Assembly (NCBI GenBank): GCA_022394775.1
Contig: JAGFCB010000034.1
Coordinates: 29,118 to 93,117, forward strand
Reading direction: 5' to 3'
Length of the DNA: 64,000 nt
Source: Candidatus Poribacteria bacterium
GTDB lineage: Bacteria > Poribacteria > WGA-4E > WGA-3G
Every line of letters begins with the position of its first letter. The stretch's first letter is position 1. A program made the translations under genes and the position numbers. This document shows, in pieces, positions 8,006 to 17,439 of the stretch. The notes beneath the pieces were generated by a model. It was not told the origin of the DNA and searched no databases. It saw nothing but the letters and a program-made list of their open reading frames with translations.

Positions 8006-10051
8006 ATGTTTGGACGAGGGACACAAATAATTGTCGCGTGCGTTCTATATCTTATGGTTTATACACCACTATTTACAGAAGCCCAATCAGCTGAAACAGT
8101 CAAAGATTACTCAAAATGGGAGCTGCCAAAAGCGGCGAAAATGCGTTTGGGGAAGGGTGGTATTAATGATATGCAGTTCTCACCCGACGGGACCCAATTT
8201 GCTGTCGGTAACGATATGGGTATCTGGCTTTATGACGTGAAAACGGGTAAAGAGGTTGCGTTATTCCCAGGGATATGTGAATCTCTTGCGTTTTCACCTG
8301 ATGGTCGCCTTCTTGCAAATGGCGGGTTTGGTAAACTTCGGGGCCAGGAACTTCACTTGTGGGAAATAACTACGCGCAGGAAAATCTCATCCACCAGTGA
8401 ATCCCGTCCTGCCACAGCGTTGCGTTTCTCTGAAGATAGCAAAACACTTGTCAGTGTGGACAGCTGGGGTGCTACAATTAACAGGTTAGATATTCAAACA
8501 GGTGAAAGGGATGTAACGAATCTTGATGGACAACCCGACTCTTTGGGACATATTATCGAAGTCTATACGTTTACGCATGATAGGGTGGCAGGTGGAAAGA
8601 GGGACGGTAAGATCCGTTTGTGGGACACAACGACCGGTAAAAAACTAATCACTCTCAGTGGACATGCCGTAGAGAATCAGGATCCGTCGCTCGACATACA
8701 CGTTTTGGCTTTGGCTTTTTCACCTGACGGCACGCGACTCGCCAGTGGAAGCACGGATAGAACAGTCCGATTATGGGATACTGACACCAACAACGACGCA
8801 CCGATCACGCTCCAAAAACACAGAGGTTGGACAAACGTATTAGCATTCTCTCCGGACGGAAAAATACTCGCCAGCGGCGGTACCGATAAGACTGTACTGT
8901 TGTGGGATGCTGCGACAAGTGAGATGCTTGAGACGCTCACCGGACACCGCAGCGGCATTGCTGCGCTAACGTTTTCACCCGATGGCAGTACACTCGCAAG
9001 TGGAAGTACAGACGGCACGATTCGGTTCTGGAATACCGCAACTGGATCCCCACTGTCAACCCATATCACTGGACACACACAGTGGGTGAAAGCTTTGACT
9101 TTTTTTGAAGATAGTTTGACACTCGTTAGCGTTGCTTTTAACGGCACGATTAACTTTTGGGATCTGAAAACATCAGAAAAAACAGCTGTCCAGATGGAAG
9201 GAGATCGGGATTTGTTACTCGGTTTAGCCTTTTCACAGGATGGCACAAAACTCGTCAGCAGCGGCACAAAAGGTGATATATTCTTTGCAGCAGGTTTCGG
9301 GCACTCTATCTCTACACCGATGTTAGATCAGATAATTCGTATAACGGATGTCGGGAGCGGACGTGAACTGACACAGACGAATGGTGATGGTAGAATTTTG
9401 GCATTTTCACCTGATGGAAAAACAGTAGCCATCAGCAATGGCGTTAGCATTCGCTTGTGGGATACGGAGACTGGTAAAACGCTCGATATTTCCCATATAG
9501 ATCTGACCACTGAGACTGATGTATCATTCGATGATACAAGCGCAGCTTTAGTATTCTCACCCGACGGGAAAAAGCTCGTTAATGGAACTTGGGGAGGAGA
9601 TGTTCATCTATGGAATTCGGAAACCGGAGAGGCACTAACCACCTTCTTTAGAGCAGAGCCTCAGAAAGGTCAGCACGGTCGGGATTCTATTAGGACTTTG
9701 GCGTTCTCTTCAGATGGTGCAATGCTTGCCGTGGGAAGTGACACACATATACGTATTCGGTTGTTAGAGGGTGAAAGACAGATCGGCTTTAAGAATGTCC
9801 CTGGTCAAACCGAGACATTGGCGTTTTCACCAGATACCACCGTACTTGCCATTGGACGTAGAAAGGGTGGGATTGAGTTATGGGATATTACAACCGGAGA
9901 TAAACTCATTACACTTGAGGGGCACACGGGATCAGTGGAGACACTGGTCTTTTCACCGGATGGTAAAACCTTGGTCAGCACAGGGCAAGATGGGACAATT
10001 CTCGTCTGGGATTGGGATCAATCCCTTAAAGGCTCACCTGAGATAAGATAG
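8006..10051 (+). CDS. Secreted WD40-repeat protein
   Basis: A 681-residue protein made almost entirely of WD40 repeats: at least ten units of the form FSPDG...LASG...D.TI.LWD..TG, enough for one or two beta-propellers. The start is set at 8006, not the upstream in-frame GTG/ATG at 7973, because AAGGAAAT precedes it and the paralogue at 10223 starts with the same MFGR segment. The N-terminal MFGRGTQIIVACVLYLMVYT...EAQ is a signal peptide, so the propeller is exported. No catalytic domain is seen; a scaffold or protein-interaction role is the usual inference. It is the shorter member of a tandem duplicated pair. Confidence 0.85.
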   Translation: MFGRGTQIIVACVLYLMVYTPLFTEAQSAETVKDYSKWELPKAAKMRLGKGGINDMQFSPDGTQFAVGNDMGIWLYDVKTGKEVALFPGICESLAFSPDGRLLANGGFGKLRGQELHLWEITTRRKISSTSESRPATALRFSEDSKTLVSVDSWGATINRLDIQTGERDVTNLDGQPDSLGHIIEVYTFTHDRVAGGKRDGKIRLWDTTTGKKLITLSGHAVENQDPSLDIHVLALAFSPDGTRLASGSTDRTVRLWDTDTNNDAPITLQKHRGWTNVLAFSPDGKILASGGTDKTVLLWDAATSEMLETLTGHRSGIAALTFSPDGSTLASGSTDGTIRFWNTATGSPLSTHITGHTQWVKALTFFEDSLTLVSVAFNGTINFWDLKTSEKTAVQMEGDRDLLLGLAFSQDGTKLVSSGTKGDIFFAAGFGHSISTPMLDQIIRITDVGSGRELTQTNGDGRILAFSPDGKTVAISNGVSIRLWDTETGKTLDISHIDLTTETDVSFDDTSAALVFSPDGKKLVNGTWGGDVHLWNSETGEALTTFFRAEPQKGQHGRDSIRTLAFSSDGAMLAVGSDTHIRIRLLEGERQIGFKNVPGQTETLAFSPDTTVLAIGRRKGGIELWDITTGDKLITLEGHTGSVETLVFSPDGKTLVSTGQDGTILVWDWDQSLKGSPEIR

Positions 10052-10222
10052 AATTTACGCGAATTTAGCAGAAAACGGATATTTTGCACGTAAAAATAGG
10101 TGCTCAAACGTTTTTAACCTCTTAAATCCCCCTTATCAGGGGACTTTTGAAGCCGCTGCGTAATTCCTATAAGAGTATGAAACACGTTAGAACAATTCCA
10201 ATTTACACAAGGAAAATCTTAC
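10052..10222. other. Intergenic spacer with a CCCC/GGGG hairpin between the WD40 paralogues
   Basis: A hairpin at about 10127-10146 (TCCCC, CTTATCA loop, GGGGA) followed by CTTTTG could be a weak terminator or a dispersed repeat. No other feature is seen. Confidence 0.35.
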
Positions 10223-13186
10223 ATGTTTGGACGAGAAAAGCAAACAATCACCGTGTGCGTCTTATATCTCATGGCATGCACACTGCTATTTGCCGAAGCG
10301 CAAGTAGACGGAATAGTTGAAACTTACCCACAATGGGAACTACCAAAAGCGGCAAAAGCACGTCTCGGAAAAGGCGATATTAACGCTATCCAGTTCTCAC
10401 TCGACGGCACGCAACTCGCAGTTGCAACAGACATCGGTGTGTGGCTATATGATGCGAAAACAGGGAAGGAAAAGTCTCTGTTCGGTGGAATGTGTGGATT
10501 ACTCGCCTTTTCACCTGATGGGTGTTTCCTTGTCAGCGGTGGTGCCGACTACTTTTCCAATCTCGGTGGGAGCCGTTGGGAAAAGGGAGTCGAATTGTGG
10601 GAGCTTGCTACGGGTCAGCAAGTGTTGTTCCCTGATATGCCGCCGGCTGCTGCGGTGCTGCGTTTTTCGGAAGATGGTAAGACACTCATCAGTTTAAGTA
10701 AATCAAGAGATACAATTAGTCGGTTAGATATTGAGACAGGTAATCAGACTGTCCACAAATTAGGAGAACGACTGGGTTACGTGCATCATGAAGTCTACGC
10801 ACTCACAGAAGATGAAATCGCGATCGGCATGTATAACGGAGATATCGAGTTATGGGACACAACGACTGGCAAGAGGCTATCCACACTCAGAGAAAATGTA
10901 GCGCAGATTGAATTCTTGGGTAAAGTGATACCGCCGCCAGAGAACAATAGTGTTTTCGTCTTGGAATTTTCACCCGACGGCACGCAACTCGCCAGTGCGA
11001 GTAACGATGCAACAATCCAATTGTGGGATACTACCCACAACGACAAACCGATCACGATCCGAAATCATATAGGCGAACCAACGGCGTTGGCATTTTCTCC
11101 AGATGGAAAAATCCTTGCCAGTGGTAGTGACGAGACGTTGATCCAATTGTGGGATACCGCTACTGGCAAATCGCTCACGACTTTCACACGTCATATTAGT
11201 TACATCGACGCGTTAGCGTTTTCACCTGATGGTGCCACGCTGGCGAGTGCAAGTTCGGATGGCACTATCCGGTTTTGGAATATCAAGACAGGGGACCCGC
11301 TATCTACCGTTATCACTGGACATATAGCATCCTTAAGGGCATCAACGTTTCTTAAAGATAGTTCCACGATTGCGAGTATCGGATATAGCGGCATCATCAC
11401 GCTCTGGGATCTAAATACTTTCCAAAAGACGACACTCCAGACCAAAATGACGCTCGAGATGACAAGGTTTCGGAATTGGTATCCGGATTTAGCCTTTTCG
11501 CCGGATGGGACGAAACTCGTCGGCTTCGGTTCAGAGATTCCCGCGCCTGAATTGGGACGAGATTATGTGCTTCGATTAACGGATGTCAGCACTGGACGCG
11601 AATTAGTGTCCAGTGCTGGTGGTGCTTCAGACCTGACGTTTTCGCCTGACGGAAAAACCGTAGCTGGCTGGCGTTCGGAGGTGGTTCGCTTGTGGGACAC
11701 AGAGACAGGCAAAACACTTGATGTTTCTCTCTTAGATCCGAACGCTGACCGTGAGGCGCGGCACCGGCCCCTAATCAGAACTTTGGAATTCTCACCAGAC
11801 GGTAGAAGACTTGCCGGTGGCACCATGGGTGGAGATGTTCAGATGTGGGATACGGAAACCGGAGAGGCACTCACTTCCTTTTTTGCGGAAGAACCGCCTG
11901 TAGATCATAGTTATCGGGATCCCATTATGGATTTGGCGTTCTCATCAGACGGTTCCTTGCTTGCTGTCGGGAGCATGAAAGCGTTACGTTTGTTGGGAAA
12001 TTTGAAACAGATCGGTTTCAAGGAAATATCCTACGGTGCCGAAGTCTGGGGCAATACATTACTGTTTTCACCAGATGATACTGTCCTTGTTATCGGACTT
12101 ATACAAAGTGGTGGCGTTGAGTTATGGGACCTGACAACCGGCAAAAAACTCACAACACTTGATGGACATACGAATTGGGTCCAGACGCTGGCATTCTCAC
12201 CGGATGGCAAAATGCTCGTTAGCGCGGGCGGAGATGGCACCGTGCTTCTGTGGGACTGGGACGAAGTCCTCACAACCGCACGGGAGACGGATAAGAACGC
12301 ACAACTTCGCAACAAAGAACCGCGTTCAGAAACAGTATTGAAATTTGTCGAACAGACGGTAGAAAACGAGGCAAACGCACGTCATATCTCGACATTAGAA
12401 CGGACCTATCTGAAAAACAAGTGGAAAGGTGCGTTAGAACAATTTAAAAATGACTTAGCCTCTACACCCTTCGGAGGACGTGAACGCGATGTGTTCGCAC
12501 AGATTGTCCAAATGGGAAAAAACATCAAGGACAAAGCGGGTTATGTTGATATGTTGCATCAATTGATGGATGCCATACCTGACAACCTGAGTGTTCAATT
12601 CAACACACACTTTGTACTGGCGGGGTTCTATCGGGACAATCGTATGTCTGAGAAGGCAGAAGCGCATATCCAAAAAACAGGTTTCATTACTGAAGATAAA
12701 TGGTTGATACTGGGTCCATTTGATAATACTGGCGGTATCGGTTACAATACGGCTTATATTCCTGAAAACGCAACACAGATTGAGAGAACAAAAAAGTATG
12801 AGAGCATAGTGGAACAGATACATTGGCAAAAAAGCGAAGACGATACGCTCAACGGCTATATCAGTCTCGGAGACGATGTTGATTGGGGTGTCGCTTATGC
12901 GTTCGCAACCGTTATTTCGCCTGATGAACGCGAGGGACAAATCCGATTTGATAGCGACGACCAAGGGAAAGTATGGCTTAATGGCATACAAATATTCAAA
13001 CATACCAAAGCCTTTTCTGCGGAAATTGATAAGTACATTATTCCTGTGATCCTCAAACCGGGTAAAAACAATATCCTCGTCAAAGTCTGTGAAGAGCAAC
13101 AAGGGTGGGGATTTTACCTACGGATTACTGATACTGACGGAAAACCGTTTAGGGATCTGAAAGTCGATTCCCCAGAAGCGAATTAA
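10223..13186 (+). CDS. Large secreted WD40 protein with C-terminal jelly-roll-like domain
   Basis: A 987-residue paralogue of the preceding gene. It has a signal peptide (MFGREKQTITVCVLYLMACT...EAQ), WD40 repeats over about residues 40-685, a charged linker around 690-790, and a C-terminal beta-rich segment from about 827. That segment contains WLILGPFDNTGG, a run of acidic turns, GQIRFDSDDQGKVWLNG and PGKNNILVKV, which resemble galactose-binding-like or PA14-like sandwich domains. The extra C-terminal part is the main difference from the 8006 protein, which stops at the end of the propeller. Function unknown; an exported binding protein is inferred. Confidence 0.85.
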   Translation: MFGREKQTITVCVLYLMACTLLFAEAQVDGIVETYPQWELPKAAKARLGKGDINAIQFSLDGTQLAVATDIGVWLYDAKTGKEKSLFGGMCGLLAFSPDGCFLVSGGADYFSNLGGSRWEKGVELWELATGQQVLFPDMPPAAAVLRFSEDGKTLISLSKSRDTISRLDIETGNQTVHKLGERLGYVHHEVYALTEDEIAIGMYNGDIELWDTTTGKRLSTLRENVAQIEFLGKVIPPPENNSVFVLEFSPDGTQLASASNDATIQLWDTTHNDKPITIRNHIGEPTALAFSPDGKILASGSDETLIQLWDTATGKSLTTFTRHISYIDALAFSPDGATLASASSDGTIRFWNIKTGDPLSTVITGHIASLRASTFLKDSSTIASIGYSGIITLWDLNTFQKTTLQTKMTLEMTRFRNWYPDLAFSPDGTKLVGFGSEIPAPELGRDYVLRLTDVSTGRELVSSAGGASDLTFSPDGKTVAGWRSEVVRLWDTETGKTLDVSLLDPNADREARHRPLIRTLEFSPDGRRLAGGTMGGDVQMWDTETGEALTSFFAEEPPVDHSYRDPIMDLAFSSDGSLLAVGSMKALRLLGNLKQIGFKEISYGAEVWGNTLLFSPDDTVLVIGLIQSGGVELWDLTTGKKLTTLDGHTNWVQTLAFSPDGKMLVSAGGDGTVLLWDWDEVLTTARETDKNAQLRNKEPRSETVLKFVEQTVENEANARHISTLERTYLKNKWKGALEQFKNDLASTPFGGRERDVFAQIVQMGKNIKDKAGYVDMLHQLMDAIPDNLSVQFNTHFVLAGFYRDNRMSEKAEAHIQKTGFITEDKWLILGPFDNTGGIGYNTAYIPENATQIERTKKYESIVEQIHWQKSEDDTLNGYISLGDDVDWGVAYAFATVISPDEREGQIRFDSDDQGKVWLNGIQIFKHTKAFSAEIDKYIIPVILKPGKNNILVKVCEEQQGWGFYLRITDTDGKPFRDLKVDSPEAN

Positions 13187-13189
13187 AGG

Positions 13190-13356
13190 CGGATACCCCA
13201 TCACTACGACCTAAGTTGTGATCTAAGATTCTTTGGGTTCCGTTAATTTTAGATTGAAAGTCCAACGGCATAAGCGCGTGAGAAATATGGCGATTTTCGT
13301 GAAGTGTACGAAGCACAGGTTTCCCCGCCTTTAGGTGGTGGGTGCCTTGATAGGAG
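13190..13356. mobile_element. Possible IS200/IS605-type right-end remnant
   Basis: The spacer before the LamG gene has the look of the region after tnpB in IS605-family elements: a GTGAAGTGTACGAAGCACAG stretch followed at once by an imperfect hairpin (13323-13342, CCCCGCC, TTTA, GGTGGTGGG) and TGCCTTGA. No tnpB or Y1 transposase reading frame is present, so if correct this is a stranded end, possibly with an omega-RNA-like segment. Assigned from memory of the family's appearance; confidence is limited. Confidence 0.35.
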
Positions 13357-13361
13357 GAAAC

Positions 13362-14222
13362 ATGTTTTTGGCAAAACGGTATCTGAATTACATACTTGCT
13401 ATAAGCGTTATTATTCTGCTCAGTTTTGTAACGATATTGACAGGTGATGCAAAAATTGATGAAAATACGATTCAAGGCATGTGGACATTTGAAGAAGGCG
13501 CAGGTGAAACCGTTAAGGATCTCTCTGGGAACGGTAGTGATGGCATATTTGTTGGTGATGTCAAATGGACAAAAGGCAAATTCGGCGGCGGTATAGAGTT
13601 CAGCGGCGTTGAGGCACAAAACCACGTTCGTATCGGAACGAAAGGAGACCCCGATAGTTTAGCGGCTTTAAATTTTAAGGACTCCAAAGGTTTCTCGATT
13701 CATGCTTGGGTATACGCAACAGCACCACCGAACGGAAAATGCGTTATATGGAAAGGGCATGGATGTTCAAGTTGGTCGCAGTATCTACTTGGCACCGGTG
13801 CGCATGAGAATGTCGGTGGCAGAATTAACCAAGCATCGTTTCATTATCGTTTAAAGAGCGCGCCCGAAAGGTTTGAAGCACTCGGAGATCCACTTCCCGA
13901 AAAAGAGTGGGTCTATCTTGTTGGTGTTTGGGATGGAACGAAAATCTATATCTACGTTAATGGTGAACTTCAGAACAGTGCAGCCGCAGTCGGACAACCT
14001 TGGGATTCTTTTGAGGCGGTTTACATCGGTGCGGATGCAGGCTGTAATGCGGGTAAGGGTAGGTGTCATTGGAGCGGCATCATCGATGAAATTGTTATCT
14101 TTAATGTGGCACTCTCTGAGGGTGAGGTGAAGTCACTCGGCAAAGGAATTGAAGGTGTTTTGGCAGTTGATGCCGCAGGGAAAACCACTACCACCTGGGG
14201 TAGACTTAAATCAGGAAAATAA
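13362..14222 (+). CDS. Secreted LamG-domain protein with C-terminal TTWG..K signature
   Basis: A 286-residue protein with a signal peptide (MFLAKRYLNYILAISVIILL...) and one LamG/concanavalin-like domain. Visible strands include GMWTFEEGAGETVKDLSGNG, FSIHAWVY, KEWVYLVGVWDGTKIYIYVN and IIDEIVIFNVALSEGEV. The start at 13362 follows a perfect TAGGAGGAAAC; an in-frame GTG at 13335 is less likely. The last residues, GKTTTTWGRLKSGK, match the ends of three other LamG proteins and, more loosely, a Kelch protein in this window. Ligand and location beyond export are unknown; carbohydrate binding is inferred from the fold. Confidence 0.85.
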   Translation: MFLAKRYLNYILAISVIILLSFVTILTGDAKIDENTIQGMWTFEEGAGETVKDLSGNGSDGIFVGDVKWTKGKFGGGIEFSGVEAQNHVRIGTKGDPDSLAALNFKDSKGFSIHAWVYATAPPNGKCVIWKGHGCSSWSQYLLGTGAHENVGGRINQASFHYRLKSAPERFEALGDPLPEKEWVYLVGVWDGTKIYIYVNGELQNSAAAVGQPWDSFEAVYIGADAGCNAGKGRCHWSGIIDEIVIFNVALSEGEVKSLGKGIEGVLAVDAAGKTTTTWGRLKSGK

Positions 14223-14229
14223 GTTCTAT

Positions 14230-14275
14230 AGGAACCTTCAATTTTACAATTGGGAGTTGTTTTTTATTTCAATCT
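14230..14275 (+). terminator. Possible weak terminator after the LamG gene
   Basis: CAATT-TTAC-AATTG with flanking G-U-type pairs is followed by GTTGTTTTTTATTTC just downstream of the stop codon. The stem is short, so this is tentative. Confidence 0.3.
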
Positions 14276-14447
14276 ACATGTATACTATTTCTTAAAGTTC
14301 ACACGTGAAGTCTTAATCACGATCTGCGATTCTTATTTTTTGATTGACTCAGGGCGATTGTGCAGGAGCCGGGCCCACACAATCCACACTCTGTAGTAGT
14401 TTACAGGAGATAACACCTGTTATCAAATGATAGGAGATTACCCTCTA

Positions 14448-17303
14448 ATGGAGTTAAAACAAATAATTAAACGCTGCCAGGATCCAGAGAATCGGACGCT
14501 GAACCAGCGTAAGACAATTGTTTTACCTGGGAGGCATGAGCAGTACCCTTACCACTTTCGAGTGCATTATGCACATGAGTGCTCGGCACTCTTGTATGAG
14601 CTGGAAAAAGCGAATATCTCGTTTATGCCGATTGGAAAGGTTCCGTTTGATCGTGCGCCGGCGGATTGGACGCGAAGTGATAACTCCTGCGACCGGATCA
14701 AGGATCGTCAGAACGCGCAGAGTTGGCGACAGCGGCGGTGGTACGCTTCATGGGGGATTGGGATCTATACAGGCGAAACCTCTGGATATGAGGACGCGCC
14801 TTGGCACGACATCGAATTCACACATCAGGCGATTTTGAGGGCACCCGATGCGGTATCAGAGTGTTTGGAGGCGTTGATTAGCGCTGTAGTGACACCACTG
14901 GTGACGTTGACAAAGGACTGGGGATTACGGTTTTCGTGTCGGGTTGAGGAATATCTGCACCCGGATACACCTGAGGCGACGCAGTATATCTATGAACGCT
15001 GCCCGATGCCGGCAGACCTGAAGCACCGCGAGGTGTATGTCGAAGTGAAAGGTGATATGAATTACAGCGTCTGGGACGCTCGCTATGAGATATTGATGGG
15101 TTCGTTGCTCAAACCGCCCGTAATTTCAAGTGACGTGCTTTTCGGATTGCTTGGCTTTTTTCGGAGTGCGTTTCATAAACCCGTGTTTGGAAGCGATGTG
15201 CTATCTAAGGAACCAAGTCTTCAAAAATTTGAGAAGGAGGGGTTTTACAAACCTCTCCGTATTGAGGATACACGGATCTCTATACCTGAGAAAACGCAGG
15301 CTATCCGAGCGGGTAATTTGAGCCCATTGGCGATCAAACGTCCGGGACCGGTGCTGACGAAGCAACCCTATTCGGAACCTAAACCTTTTGAAATTGCGGA
15401 GGTTTTGGAGACAGATGCACGTGTAATCGGGATTGAGACGGGGCTTCGGCATCCAGACGAGAACCGAAAGATTGAACGCGCACTTTTGGAAAAAGAACTG
15501 TTATTTCTGGATCTGCCGACAGACGAATATGCGGAATCTGCGTTACGGTATTATGAGAACGAAGGGATTATTGCTCGAGATTGGAAACCTCGCAGCTATC
15601 TTGCGTATGTGTTGAAACATATTCCTATCGACGAACAGCTGAAGCATCCTTTTGAACACGGAAATACGTGTATTGACTCATATCGGTGTAATAGATTGTC
15701 CGATATGGGTGGAAACCCAGACAAAATTATCTGTCCGAAATGCCCTGTCTACGACGAATGTCAGGAGCAAGGGTATCTATCACAATATAAATCAATAAAA
15801 GATGCCGATGTGATGGTCTGTGGAACGCCGCACCAACTGCTCATGAATCCGCAATACGCCGATCCTATGAGTGATGTGTTTAGTGGGACGGATCGAGTCT
15901 ATGTCGTGAATTACACATACGCCTCGGACCTGTTTGTTGAGAATCTTCTCTTCGTAGGGCAGTTAAGATCGTGGACTCAGTATTGGGGGTGTTCGATTTT
16001 AGGAGATTTTGCATACGCATTGCTGAATGCGATCAATATCAACGAAAAGGATTTGACCGACAATATCGCGACCCGTGTCAGATCAGTGGTGAAGGCGTTC
16101 GGTGGTGCTGAGGAAGTACTTGTTGAACAGATGTTTCAGGTAAATGCCGCAATAGAGAATAGTTCTTCGTGCATTGGGATGTCCGTGAAAGATGCGGTCG
16201 CGTTTGGGGTGCTCGACATTCACGACGCTGAAAACATTGACAATATCCAGAAGACTTCGCTGTATCGGAGTTGGACACCTTGGCATTCGTTGAAGGCGTT
16301 CTTCGATCACTATACACGGGATGCGGATGCCCCGATGTGTTTTGAGGAGAATCGGTTGCGGTATTGGATACCGCCGGTGTTACACCGAAATATAAAAAAA
16401 TTGGTGGTGCTTTCGCCTTTGCTGTCTGAAGAATATCTCAAGAAGACATTCCCAAACGAGCAGATAGAAATCTATAATTTAGGAATGAAAGATACGCTGG
16501 CAGGCAACCGTGTGTATCAGTTGCGGAGTGAAGTGCATTCACCACACTCGATTCTCAACTATGATTTGGATTGGGATGCGCTCGGATTGTCAAGTATCGG
16601 CATTCGGTTTGCAATTGGTGTGCATCGCGAGGTACAACGGACACCTGACACGCAACACACGCTGGTTCTCCGGGAGGGAATGAACACGATATTGGAGGAC
16701 ACTCTTAAGAACCCGAATACCAAACCAACGGTTTTTTTTAAGAAAATCGCAGAGCAGGCAAAGGTTTTGGCGGCTAAGTTTGACGGAGCGGATGTAATTT
16801 GGTTGCTCGGCACTCCATATTATCCACCACATCTGATCTGGCAAGAGGCAAAGATTCTATTTGGCGATGCTGTAGAGCCATTGGATTATAGTGCGTCAAT
16901 GAATCCTTATGTTTTCAAGGATAAGCGGATTCAACAACTCGCTGAGGCGTATTCATTATATGCTTTGATAGGGATGCTTTCGTATGCAGGATTACAGAAT
17001 TCGAGCAAGACAATCGTTTTGAAAACGGCGTTGCGGGTACCGGGGTTTACAGACGTACCAGAGACAATACTGTTTGATTGGGAAGACTTTGAGATCGCTG
17101 GCAGGTTGGATAAACTCCCAGAGACAATCGCGAGACGCGAGGCGTTTGAGGCAGAAGCCTCGAAAATTGATAAGACTTGGCTCCCTTACCGAGTGATGGA
17201 GGTGTTAGGTGTAGATCGGGATGAGGCAAACCGGATATTGAGAGAAGATCACGCAATTGGGATGGCAACCTATAATTTGTCAGAAGATGAGCACGGAAAA
17301 TAA
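14448..17303 (+). CDS. Large protein resembling a Fe-S-type SF2 helicase with lost ATPase motifs
   Basis: A 951-residue soluble protein; the start at 14448 is chosen over the ATG at 14427 because TAGGAG lies 11 bases upstream. The N-terminal third (ending near SLLKPPVISSDVLF) is an unrecognised domain. The middle has a cysteine cluster near residues 405-440 (C.......C, then CPKCPVYDEC) followed by QGYLSQYKSIKDADVMVCGTP, arranged like the iron-sulfur insert and following helix of XPD/DinG-type helicases. The C-terminal part (LGTPYYPP, then PGFTDVPETILFDWEDFE) resembles their second motor domain. However, no Walker A lysine loop, no DEAH box (VYVVNYTY is at the expected place) and no Q..GR..R motif are seen. 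It stands alone with short flanks. A catalytically dead structural or regulatory relative is inferred. Confidence 0.6.
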   Translation: MELKQIIKRCQDPENRTLNQRKTIVLPGRHEQYPYHFRVHYAHECSALLYELEKANISFMPIGKVPFDRAPADWTRSDNSCDRIKDRQNAQSWRQRRWYASWGIGIYTGETSGYEDAPWHDIEFTHQAILRAPDAVSECLEALISAVVTPLVTLTKDWGLRFSCRVEEYLHPDTPEATQYIYERCPMPADLKHREVYVEVKGDMNYSVWDARYEILMGSLLKPPVISSDVLFGLLGFFRSAFHKPVFGSDVLSKEPSLQKFEKEGFYKPLRIEDTRISIPEKTQAIRAGNLSPLAIKRPGPVLTKQPYSEPKPFEIAEVLETDARVIGIETGLRHPDENRKIERALLEKELLFLDLPTDEYAESALRYYENEGIIARDWKPRSYLAYVLKHIPIDEQLKHPFEHGNTCIDSYRCNRLSDMGGNPDKIICPKCPVYDECQEQGYLSQYKSIKDADVMVCGTPHQLLMNPQYADPMSDVFSGTDRVYVVNYTYASDLFVENLLFVGQLRSWTQYWGCSILGDFAYALLNAININEKDLTDNIATRVRSVVKAFGGAEEVLVEQMFQVNAAIENSSSCIGMSVKDAVAFGVLDIHDAENIDNIQKTSLYRSWTPWHSLKAFFDHYTRDADAPMCFEENRLRYWIPPVLHRNIKKLVVLSPLLSEEYLKKTFPNEQIEIYNLGMKDTLAGNRVYQLRSEVHSPHSILNYDLDWDALGLSSIGIRFAIGVHREVQRTPDTQHTLVLREGMNTILEDTLKNPNTKPTVFFKKIAEQAKVLAAKFDGADVIWLLGTPYYPPHLIWQEAKILFGDAVEPLDYSASMNPYVFKDKRIQQLAEAYSLYALIGMLSYAGLQNSSKTIVLKTALRVPGFTDVPETILFDWEDFEIAGRLDKLPETIARREAFEAEASKIDKTWLPYRVMEVLGVDRDEANRILREDHAIGMATYNLSEDEHGK

Positions 17304-17439
17304 TAGTGTGTGACACAATAATTGTTTTGTTTTGATATGATTAAACTGGGTAACTCCGATAACCACAGCGGTACACGCAAAACTTGTGGACGGCACAGTG
17401 GAGTGTGCCTATTACTATAAATAGGAGATATAGGACACA

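Noticed and set aside
12455..13102. 215-codon minus-strand frame
   Set aside because: It lies wholly within the large WD40 gene, has no family features and no ribosome-binding site.
13149..13625. 158-codon minus-strand frame across the spacer before the LamG gene
   Set aside because: It overlaps the ends of two well-supported genes and the IS605-like remnant, and has no family features.
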